DNA of 64,000 nucleotides from Gemmatimonadota bacterium (GCA_025359135.1 JANYHJ010000074.1:1-64000), one strand, 5' to 3'; numbered from the stretch's first letter, positions 26,785 to 35,380 are shown. The notes: generated from the sequence alone by a model not told the origin. Made by a program: numbers and translations.

Positions 26785-27875
26785 GCGCCGCTTCCGGCAT
26801 AGCGCCGCATGAGGCGCAGGTGCAGACCGGTCAGCAACTCGTAGGGCGAGGCCGGCACCAGCGCTGCCAACTCCTCGGCCGTGATCACGTCGTCGCCGTC
26901 GGCGCCCATCACGGTCACCGTGTCACCGATCTCGCAGGGCACGTCGGTCACGTCGATCATCGTCATGTCCATCGTCACGACACCGACGACGTTGACGCGC
27001 TTCCCGCGCAGCAGCATGTGGGCACGGTTGCCGAGCGCGCGCAGATAGCCGTCCGCGTAACCAAGCCCGACGGTCGCGATGCGGCGCGAGCCGTGTGCGA
27101 TCCACTGCGCATCGTAGCTTACGGATTCACCGCGCTCGACGCGCCGCACGTCGGTGATGCGGGCGCGCACGGCCACCACGGGTTCGGGCAGCAGTTGCGC
27201 GCCAGGCCCGCTGCCGACGCCGTACAGGAAGACGCCCGGCCGGATGAAGTCGTAGCGCGATGTGCGGCGCGCGGCGGCGGCCGAGTTCTCGGCGTGGAGC
27301 AGCAGCGGTCGCTCAGGCAGTTGGGCGAGTGCCGCCCGAAAGCGCTCCTCTTGCTCCGTCATGCTCGCCTCGCCTCGCTCCGCCGCCATGAAGTGCGTGA
27401 ACGCACCCTCGGGCGCCCAGCGCAGGGCGGCGGCGTGCATCGCGTCGACTTCGTCCCAGCGCACGCCCGCGCGCGACATGCCCGTGTCGATCGAGAGGTG
27501 CCACGCCGTTCCGCCAGCGGCTTTCCACTGGTCGACGTGCCCGCCCTGCCCCAGGGCCAGCGTGAGCTTCGATGCCGCCGCTGCGGGAAACTCGGCCGGT
27601 AGCACGGGAGGACAGACGAGGATCGGACGCGTCACGCCGGCAGCGCGGAGCGCGACGCCTTCGGTCACCGTCGCCACCGCAAAGCCCCACGGTGCTTCGC
27701 CCTCGAGCGCGCGCGCGACTGCTGGTGCTCCGACGCCGTATGCATCCGCCTTGACCACCGGCGTGAGCCGCGTGCCGGAATGCGCGGCAATCCGGCGCGC
27801 GTTGCGTCGGAGGGCATCGAGATCCACGTCGAGCCAGGCCCGGGCGTCGTCCGGCGGCAATGGTTGGCGGTCCAT
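26781..27875 (-). CDS. alr: Alanine racemase
   Basis: A PLP enzyme that makes D-alanine for peptidoglycan. The 364-residue protein has the PLP lysine at residue 42 in PVVKADAYGVG and the second-domain catalytic tyrosine in SVSYDAQW. The ATG at 27875 gives the family start. Only 23 bases separate it from the divergent mazG, so any promoter must lie inside one of the two genes. Confidence 0.93.
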   Translation of the reverse strand: MDRQPLPPDDARAWLDVDLDALRRNARRIAAHSGTRLTPVVKADAYGVGAPAVARALEGEAPWGFAVATVTEGVALRAAGVTRPILVCPPVLPAEFPAAAASKLTLALGQGGHVDQWKAAGGTAWHLSIDTGMSRAGVRWDEVDAMHAAALRWAPEGAFTHFMAAERGEASMTEQEERFRAALAQLPERPLLLHAENSAAAARRTSRYDFIRPGVFLYGVGSGPGAQLLPEPVVAVRARITDVRRVERGESVSYDAQWIAHGSRRIATVGLGYADGYLRALGNRAHMLLRGKRVNVVGVVTMDMTMIDVTDVPCEIGDTVTVMGADGDDVITAEELAALVPASPYELLTGLHLRLMRRYAGSGA

Positions 27876-27892
27876 CCGTTGGGTGCTAGCGT
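27864..27892 (+). promoter_or_regulatory. Putative mazG promoter, overlapping a divergent alr promoter
   Basis: TTGGCG (27864-27869), a 17-base spacer and TAGCGT (27887-27892) stand 6 bases before the mazG ATG at 27899. The same GCTAGC palindrome (27886-27891) can be read on the other strand as TAGCAC, 7 bases before the alr ATG. The hexamer spacing is good but the -35 matches only TTG, so this is a prediction. Confidence 0.5.
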
Positions 27893-27898
27893 TCCCGC

Positions 27899-28666
27899 AT
27901 GACCGAACAAACCACGAAAAATAGGGGATCGCTCTACGACGCGCTGGCGCTGATGCGTGACCTGCGCCGCCGCTGCGAGTGGGACGCGGCACAGACGCAC
28001 CAGTCACTGCGCCCCTACCTCGTCGAAGAGTCGCTGGAAGTCGACGATGCGATCCGCTCCGGCAACGATGCGCTGCTGCGCGAGGAGCTGGGCGACCTGC
28101 TGCTGCAGGTGCTCTTCCATTCGGTCGTGGCCGAGGAACGCGGTGCGTTCGATGTTGGCGACGTGGCGGGCGGCCTCGTGCACAAGATGCGCGACCGGCA
28201 CCCGCACCTGTATGGCGGCGGTGAGAAGGTCGACTGGGAAGCGCACAAGGCGAAGAAGGCGCGCGATTCCGTGGCCGACGGATTGCCGCTCGACCTCCCC
28301 GCCCTGCACCGCGCACACCGGCTGCAGGATCGGGCCGCTGGCATGGGCTTCGACTGGCCCGACGCGACAGGCCCCGCGCTCAAGGTCGAGGAAGAACTGC
28401 GCGAAGCCGAAGCGGAACTCGCAGCGTCGGCTGGCGTGGCATCACCCAGGCTCGAGGCCGAACTCGGCGACCTGCTCTTTGCCGTCGTCAACCTCTGCCG
28501 GAAGTCCGGCGTGCACGCGGCCCTCGCCCTCGAGCAGGCCAATCTCAAGTTCGTGCGCCGACTCGACGGCGTGAGTGCCCTCGCGCGCGACCGGAGCATC
28601 AACCTTGGCGCGCTCGACCTCGCGGGACTCGACCTGTTGTGGGACGAAGTGAAGGCCGGCGAGTGA
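27899..28666 (+). CDS. mazG: MazG nucleoside triphosphate pyrophosphohydrolase
   Basis: MazG hydrolyses NTPs and house-cleans aberrant nucleotides. The 255-residue protein has two MazG repeats: EESLEVDDAI with EELGDLLLQ (residues about 42-65), and KVEEELREAEAE with EAELGDLLFAV further on. It opens a divergent unit next to alr. A degenerate copy of the last 40 bases follows the stop. Confidence 0.93.
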   Translation: MTEQTTKNRGSLYDALALMRDLRRRCEWDAAQTHQSLRPYLVEESLEVDDAIRSGNDALLREELGDLLLQVLFHSVVAEERGAFDVGDVAGGLVHKMRDRHPHLYGGGEKVDWEAHKAKKARDSVADGLPLDLPALHRAHRLQDRAAGMGFDWPDATGPALKVEEELREAEAELAASAGVASPRLEAELGDLLFAVVNLCRKSGVHAALALEQANLKFVRRLDGVSALARDRSINLGALDLAGLDLLWDEVKAGE

Positions 28667-28712
28667 CGGCTGGACTCGACCTTCTGGGGCGAGGTCAAGG
28701 CGGGCGAGTGAC
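28625..28712 (+). repeat. Degenerate tandem duplication of the mazG 3' end
   Basis: The 43 bases at 28625-28667, ending in the mazG stop, recur at 28672-28712 with two bases deleted and a handful of substitutions. Most changes are at third codon positions of a Trp-x-Glu-Val-Lys-Ala-Gly-Glu-stop ending, so the second copy looks like a relic of a diverged coding sequence. Confidence 0.7.
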
Positions 28713-28746
28713 CGCGGGCGCCGGCACGTGTCTGCCGACGCCCGCG
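28713..28746. terminator. Hairpin between convergent mazG and tonB
   Basis: Arms cgcgggcg (28713-28720) and cgcccgcg (28739-28746), with an internal mismatch and four further pairs around a 6-base loop. It lies between two convergent genes and could end both transcripts, though no T-run is present. Confidence 0.55.
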
Positions 28747-28750
28747 AGCT

Positions 28751-29440
28751 TCAATGCTGGATCGCGAAGCTGAACGGCTGTTGCACGAGCTGACGCACGC
28801 GACGGCCGCCCGCCTCGGCGGGCACGAAGCGCGCGAGTGGGATGACGCGTTCGATGGCCTGCGTGAAGAGCGCATGCGAGCTGCGCAGCACGCGCAGCGA
28901 GCCCACCTCGACCCGTCCCGTGGTGTCGACGACGAACTGCGCGAGCACCTCGCCCTCGACGCCGGCACTGCGCAGCAGCTCCGGATAGCGCGGCCGCGGA
29001 GTGTCGCCGAGCGCGATGACGGGCTTTTCCACGGTGTGTTCGCTCCAGATGCCGTTACCGGGCGTGCCGCTGGTCGTGGTGCTGGACAAGTTTCCGGCGG
29101 GCGTCCACGGCTCGGTCGAGGGCATCGCTACGGTCGTGACAGAACCGATGTCGGGAAGCGTGCTCGGGACCTCGACCGAAATTACCGGCACCGAGGGTGA
29201 TGTGACGGTCGTGGTGCTGGTGGACGTGTGCGCTGGCGCCGCGATCGTCGTCGGCGGATGGGTCGGCGGTTCCGCCGTGAAGATGACGGACGGCGGGCGC
29301 ACCGGCGCGACGTGCGCATCGGCCGTCGCCGTGGCGGCCACCGTCGCGGCAATCACGCCGGCGTGGACGACGACGCTGAGCGCGGCCCCGCCGCGGTCGC
29401 GCGACGCGGGGCGGCGGGTCTCGAGCAGGGTACGCAGCAT
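28751..29440 (-). CDS. TonB-like energy transducer
   Basis: A 229-residue protein with an N-terminal membrane segment (about residues 20-40), a Pro/Thr-rich periplasmic linker and a C-terminal TonB domain with PRYPELLRSAGVEGEVLAQFVVD. TonB proteins couple proton motive force to outer-membrane transport. No ExbB/ExbD or receptor is linked. The GGAGGG before the ATG is one arm of an inverted repeat (see that entry). MBL-fold gene precedes it. Confidence 0.85.
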   Translation of the reverse strand: MLRTLLETRRPASRDRGGAALSVVVHAGVIAATVAATATADAHVAPVRPPSVIFTAEPPTHPPTTIAAPAHTSTSTTTVTSPSVPVISVEVPSTLPDIGSVTTVAMPSTEPWTPAGNLSSTTTSGTPGNGIWSEHTVEKPVIALGDTPRPRYPELLRSAGVEGEVLAQFVVDTTGRVEVGSLRVLRSSHALFTQAIERVIPLARFVPAEAGGRRVRQLVQQPFSFAIQH

Positions 29441-29441
29441 G

Positions 29442-29504
29442 AACCCTCCGGCAGGTGACAGGCGGGCGGGATTGCCCGCTGCCTATCAGTACCGCCGGAG
29501 GGTT
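29442..29504. promoter_or_regulatory. Inverted repeat that can mask the tonB ribosome-binding site
   Basis: The arms aaccctccggc (29442-29452) and gccggagggtt (29494-29504) are exact reverse complements, with three further pairs after a bulge and a 34-base loop. In tonB mRNA the proximal arm contains the GGAGGG just ahead of the ATG, so folding would hide it. It may instead be a protein operator. Confidence 0.55.
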
Positions 29505-29571
29505 ACGCGCCCCTTTGGGGCAGATTGCGATTTGATGACGAGCGTGTTGCCGCTTGATGAAGCGGCGTTCG

Positions 29572-30495
29572 CTACTTCTTCGCGCCGCCGAGCTCCCCGT
29601 ATGCGAGCTTGAGGATGTCGTCGGCCTTCACGAAGCCGTTGGCGCCGAACTTCGCCTCGTAGTCCGCCAGCGGCTTGCCGGCGAGGAAGGCGTCGAGTGG
29701 CTGCTTCTTGCGGAGTGCGGCCTGCGTGCGGTCGCGGATGTTCTTGAGCATCGTCAGCACGCCCTCGACGTCCGCGCGGCTGGCGAGGTCACCGTGGCCG
29801 GGAATGAACTTGGTGCTGGCGTCGGTCACCGCGAGCATCCGCTCGATGCCGCTGATCATGCCGAGCAGCGAGCCGCCGCTCTCCGTGTCGATGAAGGGGA
29901 AGCCGTAGCGCACGAACACGTCGCCCGCGTGCACCACGTTGGCCTTGGCGAACTTCACGATTGCGTCGCCGTCGGTGTGCGCCTTGGGGATGTGGTGCGC
30001 CTCGAGCGTCTCGCCGTTCAGGTGCAGCTCCATCTCGGTCGGGAACGTGACGACCGGCAGCGCCGTCTTCGGGCTCGCGGGCGATGTGCGGTTGAAGCGC
30101 GCCGAGAACGCCTCCTTCGACATGCGCTCGCGCACGTTGTTCTGCGCGACGATGATGACGCCACTCTTGCCGAGGTTCTCGTTGCCGCCCGTGTGGTCGC
30201 CGTGCAGGTGCGTGTTGATGAGGAACTTGACCGGCAACGGCGAGAGTGCCTTGACGGCCGCGAGGATCTTGGCCGTGAGCGGCGCGAACTGGTCATCGAT
30301 GAGCACGACGCCATCGTCACCAACGGAGACGCCGATGTTGCCGCCCTGCCCCATCAGCATGTAGATGCCGTCCGACACCTTGATGGTGCGGATCGTGACA
30401 GTGTCCATGCCGCCCTGGGCGGCAAGGTGCGACGGGAGCGCGGCGCCGGCAACGGCAAGCGCGACGGCAGCGGCGCGAACGAATCGTGGGGTCAT
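29572..30495 (-). CDS. Secreted metallo-beta-lactamase-fold hydrolase
   Basis: A 307-residue protein with a signal peptide (first 27 residues, cut after LAAQ) and the metal-binding motif HLHGDHTGG near residue 97, then HTDGDAIV, HAGDVFV and a later HGDL. It belongs to the MBL-fold superfamily; the substrate is unknown. GGAG stands about 7 bases before the ATG. It lies after the P1 peptidase and before tonB on the same strand. Confidence 0.82.
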   Translation of the reverse strand: MTPRFVRAAAVALAVAGAALPSHLAAQGGMDTVTIRTIKVSDGIYMLMGQGGNIGVSVGDDGVVLIDDQFAPLTAKILAAVKALSPLPVKFLINTHLHGDHTGGNENLGKSGVIIVAQNNVRERMSKEAFSARFNRTSPASPKTALPVVTFPTEMELHLNGETLEAHHIPKAHTDGDAIVKFAKANVVHAGDVFVRYGFPFIDTESGGSLLGMISGIERMLAVTDASTKFIPGHGDLASRADVEGVLTMLKNIRDRTQAALRKKQPLDAFLAGKPLADYEAKFGANGFVKADDILKLAYGELGGAKK

Positions 30496-30562
30496 GCGAA
30501 CTCCGGGTCGGGGGACTTCAACGTCGAAACGGAAGACGAGCGAATTGGAGCGGGAACGCGGG

Positions 30563-31900
30563 TCAGCGGGTGGTCATGAGCGGTCGCCCATACTTCGACA
30601 TGGCCGTGCGCAGCCGGTCATGCGGGAGCGCATACACGGTGTAGTCGTTCACGCCGACGCTTGTCTCGGCTGCGAGCAGCGCATTGGTGATCGCGCCTTC
30701 GGTGGCCTGCGCGGTGGCGCGGAAGAGCGGCGTGAGGCGGTCGTTATCGAGCATGTGCAGCGTGCTCGTCGAGTCGGAGGTCCACACCTTCGGGTTGGCC
30801 GTCGAGAAGGCGATGAAGATGTCGCCCGACGAGTTGCCGCCGAAGCCGCCCTGTCGGCCGATGCCCAGCGCCACGCGCTTGACGAGCCGGTCGAGCTGGT
30901 GCGGCAGGAGCGGCGCGTCGGTGGCCACCACGACGATGATCGAGCCTTGCTCGTCGGACTCTCGCGCGCCCGGCGCGGGCGCGGCGCCACACCGCGGAAC
31001 GCCCCGCTCGGTCTCGGTCGGAGCTGCGGCACCGGCACACGGCATGAGATCGGCGATCTCCTGGCCGACGGGCACCCCCGCGATGCGCAGATCTTGGCGC
31101 GCGCCGTAGTTGCACTGCACGAGCACACCGACGGTGTATCCGCCTTCCGAGGTACTGAGCACGCGCGACGCGGTGCCGATGCCGCCCTTGAACCGGTGAC
31201 AGACCATGCCGGTGCCGCCGCCGACATTCCCCTCGGCCACCGCTCCGCCGCGTGCGCCGTCGAGCGCCGCCAGCACGTGCTCGGGCTTCACGTGAAAGCC
31301 GTTGATGTCGTTGAGACCGCCGTCGAACGTCTCGGCCACCACCGGCAGCCACCACGGTTGCAGCACCACCTTCTGGTTGAGCTCCCACTTGATGACCGCA
31401 TCGCGCACCACGCCCACGGAGTGCGTGTTGGTGATGGCCACGGGCCCTTCGAGGAAACCCGACTCCTTCACCCACGTAGTGCCCGTCATCTCGCCGTTGC
31501 CGTTGAGCGTGAACCACGACGCGAAGACGGGATCCTGATTCGCGCGGCCACGCGGCAGCACCACCGTCACGCCGGTGCGCACGGGCCCCTTGCCGATCTC
31601 GAGCTTGCCGCTGCCGCTCACGAGCGTCGTGTGACCGACTTCGACGCCGGCCACGTCCGTGATGGCGTCGAGCGTGCCGGCGGTACCGCCGATCGGGATG
31701 CCAAGCTCACGCGCGCGCGGCTTGCGCGCCTGCGCCGTGGCCGACGACGTGGCGACGACCGCCAACGCCACGAGCACGCATGCGCGCGAAACTCTCTGCG
31801 CGCCGCGCATCCTCGGCGGGGTCGCGGACGCCTTCCGCTTGCCGGGCATCCTGGGCGCCGTCACCGAGGATGTTGGCGCGTCGTGCGCCCTACGCGACAT
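30563..31900 (-). CDS. Secreted P1 (DmpA-type) aminopeptidase
   Basis: A 445-residue protein of the self-processing P1/DmpA family, which hydrolyses N-terminal residues of peptides. It has ITDVAGVEVGHTTL, EGPVAITNTHSVGVV and GFGGNSSGDIFIAF, where the serine after Asn is near the autocleavage site. A membrane signal lies at residues about 38-56. The ATG at 31900 is preceded by GGAGGT at 8 bases, so I keep it, but it adds a long polar stretch before the signal; later ATGs at 31849 and 31810 are possible. It overlaps the aminotransferase by 11 bases. Confidence 0.83.
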   Translation of the reverse strand: MSRRAHDAPTSSVTAPRMPGKRKASATPPRMRGAQRVSRACVLVALAVVATSSATAQARKPRARELGIPIGGTAGTLDAITDVAGVEVGHTTLVSGSGKLEIGKGPVRTGVTVVLPRGRANQDPVFASWFTLNGNGEMTGTTWVKESGFLEGPVAITNTHSVGVVRDAVIKWELNQKVVLQPWWLPVVAETFDGGLNDINGFHVKPEHVLAALDGARGGAVAEGNVGGGTGMVCHRFKGGIGTASRVLSTSEGGYTVGVLVQCNYGARQDLRIAGVPVGQEIADLMPCAGAAAPTETERGVPRCGAAPAPGARESDEQGSIIVVVATDAPLLPHQLDRLVKRVALGIGRQGGFGGNSSGDIFIAFSTANPKVWTSDSTSTLHMLDNDRLTPLFRATAQATEGAITNALLAAETSVGVNDYTVYALPHDRLRTAMSKYGRPLMTTR

Positions 31901-33227
31901 CGCGCAGCACCTCCGCGAGGATCTCCCCCATGCGATCCAGGTGCGTCACTTCCGAAATCAGCGGCGGTGAGAGCGCAATCGTGTCGGCGGTGGTGCGGAT
32001 GAGGAGACCGCGCTTGAAGGCGCCCGAGAGACACTCCATGCCGCGCGCACCGACGAGTCCGTCGCGCGGCGCCAGCTCGATGGCGCCCATGAGGCCGAGG
32101 TTGCGGATGTCCACCACGTTGGGCAGCCCGCGCAACCCGTGCAGCACCGACTCCCAGTGCGGCGCGATCGTCGCGGCACGCGTGAACAGGCCGTCGGCCT
32201 CGTAGACATCGAGCGTGGCCATGGCGGCCGCGCAGGCCAACGGGTGCCCGCTGTACGTGTAGCCGTGGAAGAAGTCGATGCCGCGCTTGGTCGCGTCCAC
32301 CGTGGTCTCGTAGATGCCCCGTCGCACGAAGACCGCACCCATCGGCACCGTCCCGTTGGTGATCCCCTTGGCCACGGTCATGAGGTCGGGCACGACACCG
32401 AAATAGTCGGCGGCGAACGGCGCGCCGAGACGCCCGAAGCCCGTGATCACTTCGTCGAAGATGAGCAGGATGCCATGCGCGTCGCAGATCGCGCGCAGCC
32501 GCTCGAGATAGCCCTTGGGCGGCACGAGCACCCCGGTCGAACCTGCCACGGGCTCCACGATGACCGCGGCAATCGTGTTTGCGCCACGCGTCTTGATGAT
32601 CTGCTCGAGCTCATCGGCGAGCGTCATGCCCTCGGGCGGCTGTCCCTTGCTGAAGAAGTTGGCCGCGATGCCGTGCGTGTGCGGGAGGTGATCGACGCCG
32701 GGCAGGAGTTGCGCCGCGTACGGTGCGCGATTGGCCTCGATGCCTCCCACCGAGATGCCGCCGAATCCCGTACCGTGGTAACCGCGCAAACGCCCGACGA
32801 AGCGTGTCCGTTGCGGCTCACCGCGCGCCCGCCAGTACGCGATCGCGATCTTGAGGGCCGAATCGACGGCCTCCGACCCCGAGTTGGTGAAGAAGACGTG
32901 GTCGAGGTCGCCGGGGAGCATGGCGCCAAGACGCGAGGCCAGCTGGAACGTGGACGGATGTCCCATCTGGAAGCTCGGCGCGAAGTCGAGCTCGGCGGCC
33001 GAGCGCGCGATGGCATCGCTGATCGGCTTGCGGCCGTGGCCCGCGTTGACGCACCAGAGGCCCGAACAGCCATCGAGCACGGAGTTGCCGTCGACGTCGG
33101 TGTAGTACATCCCCTCCGCGCGGGCGAGCAACCGCGGCGCCTGCTTGAACGCGCGGTTGGCCGTGAACGGCATCCAGTACGCGTCGAGGTCCTGGGCGGT
33201 GAGCACGGGCAGGGTGGCGGTTGTCAT
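31890..33227 (-). CDS. Class III aminotransferase (omega-amino acid:pyruvate type)
   Basis: A 445-residue PLP enzyme of the class III family. It opens YWMPFTANRAFKQAP, has NSGSEAVDSALKIA, IFDEVITGFGRLG and the PLP lysine in TVAKGITNG. The N-terminal YWMPFTANR is typical of beta-alanine/omega-amino acid:pyruvate aminotransferases; exact substrate is not shown. It overlaps the peptidase that follows. Confidence 0.87.
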   Translation of the reverse strand: MTTATLPVLTAQDLDAYWMPFTANRAFKQAPRLLARAEGMYYTDVDGNSVLDGCSGLWCVNAGHGRKPISDAIARSAAELDFAPSFQMGHPSTFQLASRLGAMLPGDLDHVFFTNSGSEAVDSALKIAIAYWRARGEPQRTRFVGRLRGYHGTGFGGISVGGIEANRAPYAAQLLPGVDHLPHTHGIAANFFSKGQPPEGMTLADELEQIIKTRGANTIAAVIVEPVAGSTGVLVPPKGYLERLRAICDAHGILLIFDEVITGFGRLGAPFAADYFGVVPDLMTVAKGITNGTVPMGAVFVRRGIYETTVDATKRGIDFFHGYTYSGHPLACAAAMATLDVYEADGLFTRAATIAPHWESVLHGLRGLPNVVDIRNLGLMGAIELAPRDGLVGARGMECLSGAFKRGLLIRTTADTIALSPPLISEVTHLDRMGEILAEVLRDVA

Positions 33228-33252
33228 GATCGGAGGGGTTGGCGTGCCGTAG

Positions 33253-33271
33253 TCGTCCTGAGCGATGCGAA
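33253..33271. repeat. Half-copy of the palindromic repeat found near ftsZ
   Basis: tcgtcctgagcgatgcgaa matches 18 of 19 bases of the left arm at 47731-47749. It lies in the 69-base gap between the EVE gene and the aminotransferase. It lacks the second arm. Confidence 0.6.
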
Positions 33272-33296
33272 TGCGTGCGCGTGTCGTCGTCCGCGC

Positions 33297-33998
33297 CTAC
33301 TTCTTCCTGGACGGCGCCTTCTTCTTCACCACTTTTTTCACGGACGTCTTCTTCGGCGCCGCCTGCTTGACCGGCGACTTCCCGGGCGACGTCTTTGCCG
33401 GCGTCTTTGCCGGCGTCTTTGTCGGCGTCTTTGTCGGCGTCTTCGCAGCTACCGCGGGTGCTGGCTTGGCCGCCATCGCGAGCACGGTGGCCCACTCCCT
33501 TGGCGTCACCGGTACCACGGACAATCGCCCCACGCGCAACAGGCTCATCTCCGCGAGCGCGGGCGTCGTCTTGATCTCCGCGAGCGTCACGCCCCGCGGC
33601 AGCGCCTCGACCGCCCGCAGGTCCACCATCCACCACGTCGGCGCGTCGGCCTTCGCGTCGGCGTCGTAGCCGTGGTGCCCCTCCTCGAACTGCGTGTGAT
33701 CGGGATAGGCCAGCTTCACCACTTCCGCGATGCCGACGATCGCCTGCGGGTCCGTGCTCGAATGGTAGAAGAACACGAGGTCGCCGAGCTGCATGCCGTC
33801 GAGCATGAAGTTGCGCGCCGAGTAGTTGCGCACGCCGTCCCAGTGCGCCGTACGTTCGGGTCGCACCATCAGGTCGACGAAGGAGAAGACGTCCGGCTCC
33901 GACTTGACGAGCCAGTAGCGCCGTTCGCCGTCCTTGCGTGGTCCGAAGACGTGCGCCCACGAGCCGGACGCGTAGTCGGAAGTCGGTCGTGTCGTCAT
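33297..33998 (-). CDS. EVE-domain protein with a histone-H1-like Lys/Pro/Ala tail
   Basis: Residues about 25-160 form an EVE (PUA-like) domain: YWLVKSEPDVFSF, HWDGVRNYSARNFML, DLVFFYHSS, IVGIAEVVKLAYPD, WWMVDLRAV. EVE domains bind modified bases in nucleic acids. Residues about 180-233 are a basic tail of Lys, Thr, Pro, Ala built on a 12-base repeat, resembling eukaryotic H1 or bacterial H1-like tails. AGGAG stands about 6 bases before the ATG. It follows asnS by 7 bases. Confidence 0.87.
   Translation of the reverse strand: MTTRPTSDYASGSWAHVFGPRKDGERRYWLVKSEPDVFSFVDLMVRPERTAHWDGVRNYSARNFMLDGMQLGDLVFFYHSSTDPQAIVGIAEVVKLAYPDHTQFEEGHHGYDADAKADAPTWWMVDLRAVEALPRGVTLAEIKTTPALAEMSLLRVGRLSVVPVTPREWATVLAMAAKPAPAVAAKTPTKTPTKTPAKTPAKTSPGKSPVKQAAPKKTSVKKVVKKKAPSRKK
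33391..33446. repeat. 12-base tandem repeat coding for the EVE tail
   Basis: Four full copies of gtctttgccggc or gtctttgtcggc and a partial fifth. On the minus strand they encode Ala/Thr-Lys-Thr-Pro units. Copy number is likely to vary. Confidence 0.85.
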
Positions 33999-34005
33999 CG
34001 GGCTC

Positions 34006-35307
34006 CTACGGACGAAGGCGGTGCATCATGCGCGGAAACGCGATGACCTCGCGGATATGCGGCGTGCCGCAGATCCACGCGATCGTGCGTTCGAGTCCGA
34101 GCCCGAAGCCCGCGTGGGGAAAGGTGCCGTACTTTCGCAGGTCGAGATACCAGCCGTACGCATCTTCCGGCAGACCTTCCTCGCGGATGCGGTGCAGCAG
34201 CTTGTCGTAGTCATCCTCGCGCTGCGATCCGCCGATCATCTCGCCGTAGCCCTCGGGCGCGAGCAGGTCGTCGCAGAGCACGGTGCGCGGATCGGCCGGG
34301 TTCTCCTTCATGTAGAAGGCCTTGGCCTCCTTGGGGTAGTTCATCACGAACACCGGCTTGTCGTAGTCGGCGACGATCAGCGCCTCGTCCTCGGCGCCGA
34401 GGTCGTCGCCCCACTTGGCCGAGCTCCCCTTCTTCTGCACGAGCGCGATGGCGTCGGTGTAGTCGAGGCGCACGAATGGCGGCACGACCAGGCGCAGCTT
34501 GCTCACGTCGCGCTCGAGCTCGGTCAGCTCGGGCATGCGGCGCTCCAGCACCCGCTCGACGATGAAGGACACCATGTCCTCCTGCAGGCGCATGTTGTCG
34601 TTGCTGTCGTTGAACGCGACTTCCGGCTCGATCATCCAGAACTCGGTGAGGTGGCGGCGCGTCTTGCTCTTCTCGGCGCGGAACGTGGGGCCGAACGTGT
34701 AGATCTTGCCGAACGCGGCGGCCGCGGCCTCGCCGTAGAGCTGGCCCGTCTGCGCGAGGTAGGCGTTGCCCTCCTCGAAGTACTCGGTGCTGAACAGTCC
34801 GCTGCGTTCGCCGATCGCGGCCGTGAGGAGCGGCGTGTCGACGCGCAGGAAGCCACGCTCGTAGAAGAAGTCGTGGATCGCCTGCTCGACTTCATGACGG
34901 ATCTTGGCGATTGCCACCTGGCGCGGCGTGCGCAACCAGAGGTGACGGTTGTCGAGCAGGTGGTCGATCCCGTGTTCCTTGGGCTGGATCGGGTAGTCGA
35001 GCGGTGACGGCCCGATGATCGCGAGTTCGCTCACGCCCAGCTCGTGTCCACCAGGCGAACGCGGCTCGGCCTTCACTTCGCCGGTGAGGGCGATGCACGC
35101 TTCCTGCGTCAGTTCACCGAAGCGCGCCCACGCCTCCGGGCTGACTGCATTCTTGACCACCACGCCCTGCATCAAGCCGGTGCCATCGCGCAGCACGATG
35201 AACGCGATCTTGCCCGAGGAGCGGAGGTGCGTGACCCACCCGCGCACGGTCACCGTCTGACCAACGTGCTGCGGGAGTTCGGCGATGCGGGCGAAGGGCG
35301 TCGTCAT
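34006..35307 (-). CDS. asnS: Asparaginyl-tRNA synthetase
   Basis: A class IIb synthetase of 433 residues. It has the OB-fold anticodon domain (TVRGWVTHLRSSGKIAFIVLRD), motif 2 around PTFRAEKSKTRRHLTEFWMIEPE and motif 3 GFGLGLERTIAWI. This pattern fits AsnRS rather than AspRS. The gene is divergent from the CdiI-like gene across 73 bases. Confidence 0.92.
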   Translation of the reverse strand: MTTPFARIAELPQHVGQTVTVRGWVTHLRSSGKIAFIVLRDGTGLMQGVVVKNAVSPEAWARFGELTQEACIALTGEVKAEPRSPGGHELGVSELAIIGPSPLDYPIQPKEHGIDHLLDNRHLWLRTPRQVAIAKIRHEVEQAIHDFFYERGFLRVDTPLLTAAIGERSGLFSTEYFEEGNAYLAQTGQLYGEAAAAAFGKIYTFGPTFRAEKSKTRRHLTEFWMIEPEVAFNDSNDNMRLQEDMVSFIVERVLERRMPELTELERDVSKLRLVVPPFVRLDYTDAIALVQKKGSSAKWGDDLGAEDEALIVADYDKPVFVMNYPKEAKAFYMKENPADPRTVLCDDLLAPEGYGEMIGGSQREDDYDKLLHRIREEGLPEDAYGWYLDLRKYGTFPHAGFGLGLERTIAWICGTPHIREVIAFPRMMHRLRP

Positions 35308-35380
35308 GGAAGCAGGCGAAAGGAGCGAGTGGCCGGGAAAGATAATGGCGCGAGACCACCCCCCGCCTCACCTTTCGTGC

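Noticed and set aside
33391-33446. Short tandem repeat as a CRISPR array
   Set aside because: The 12-base units abut without spacers and are in-frame coding sequence.
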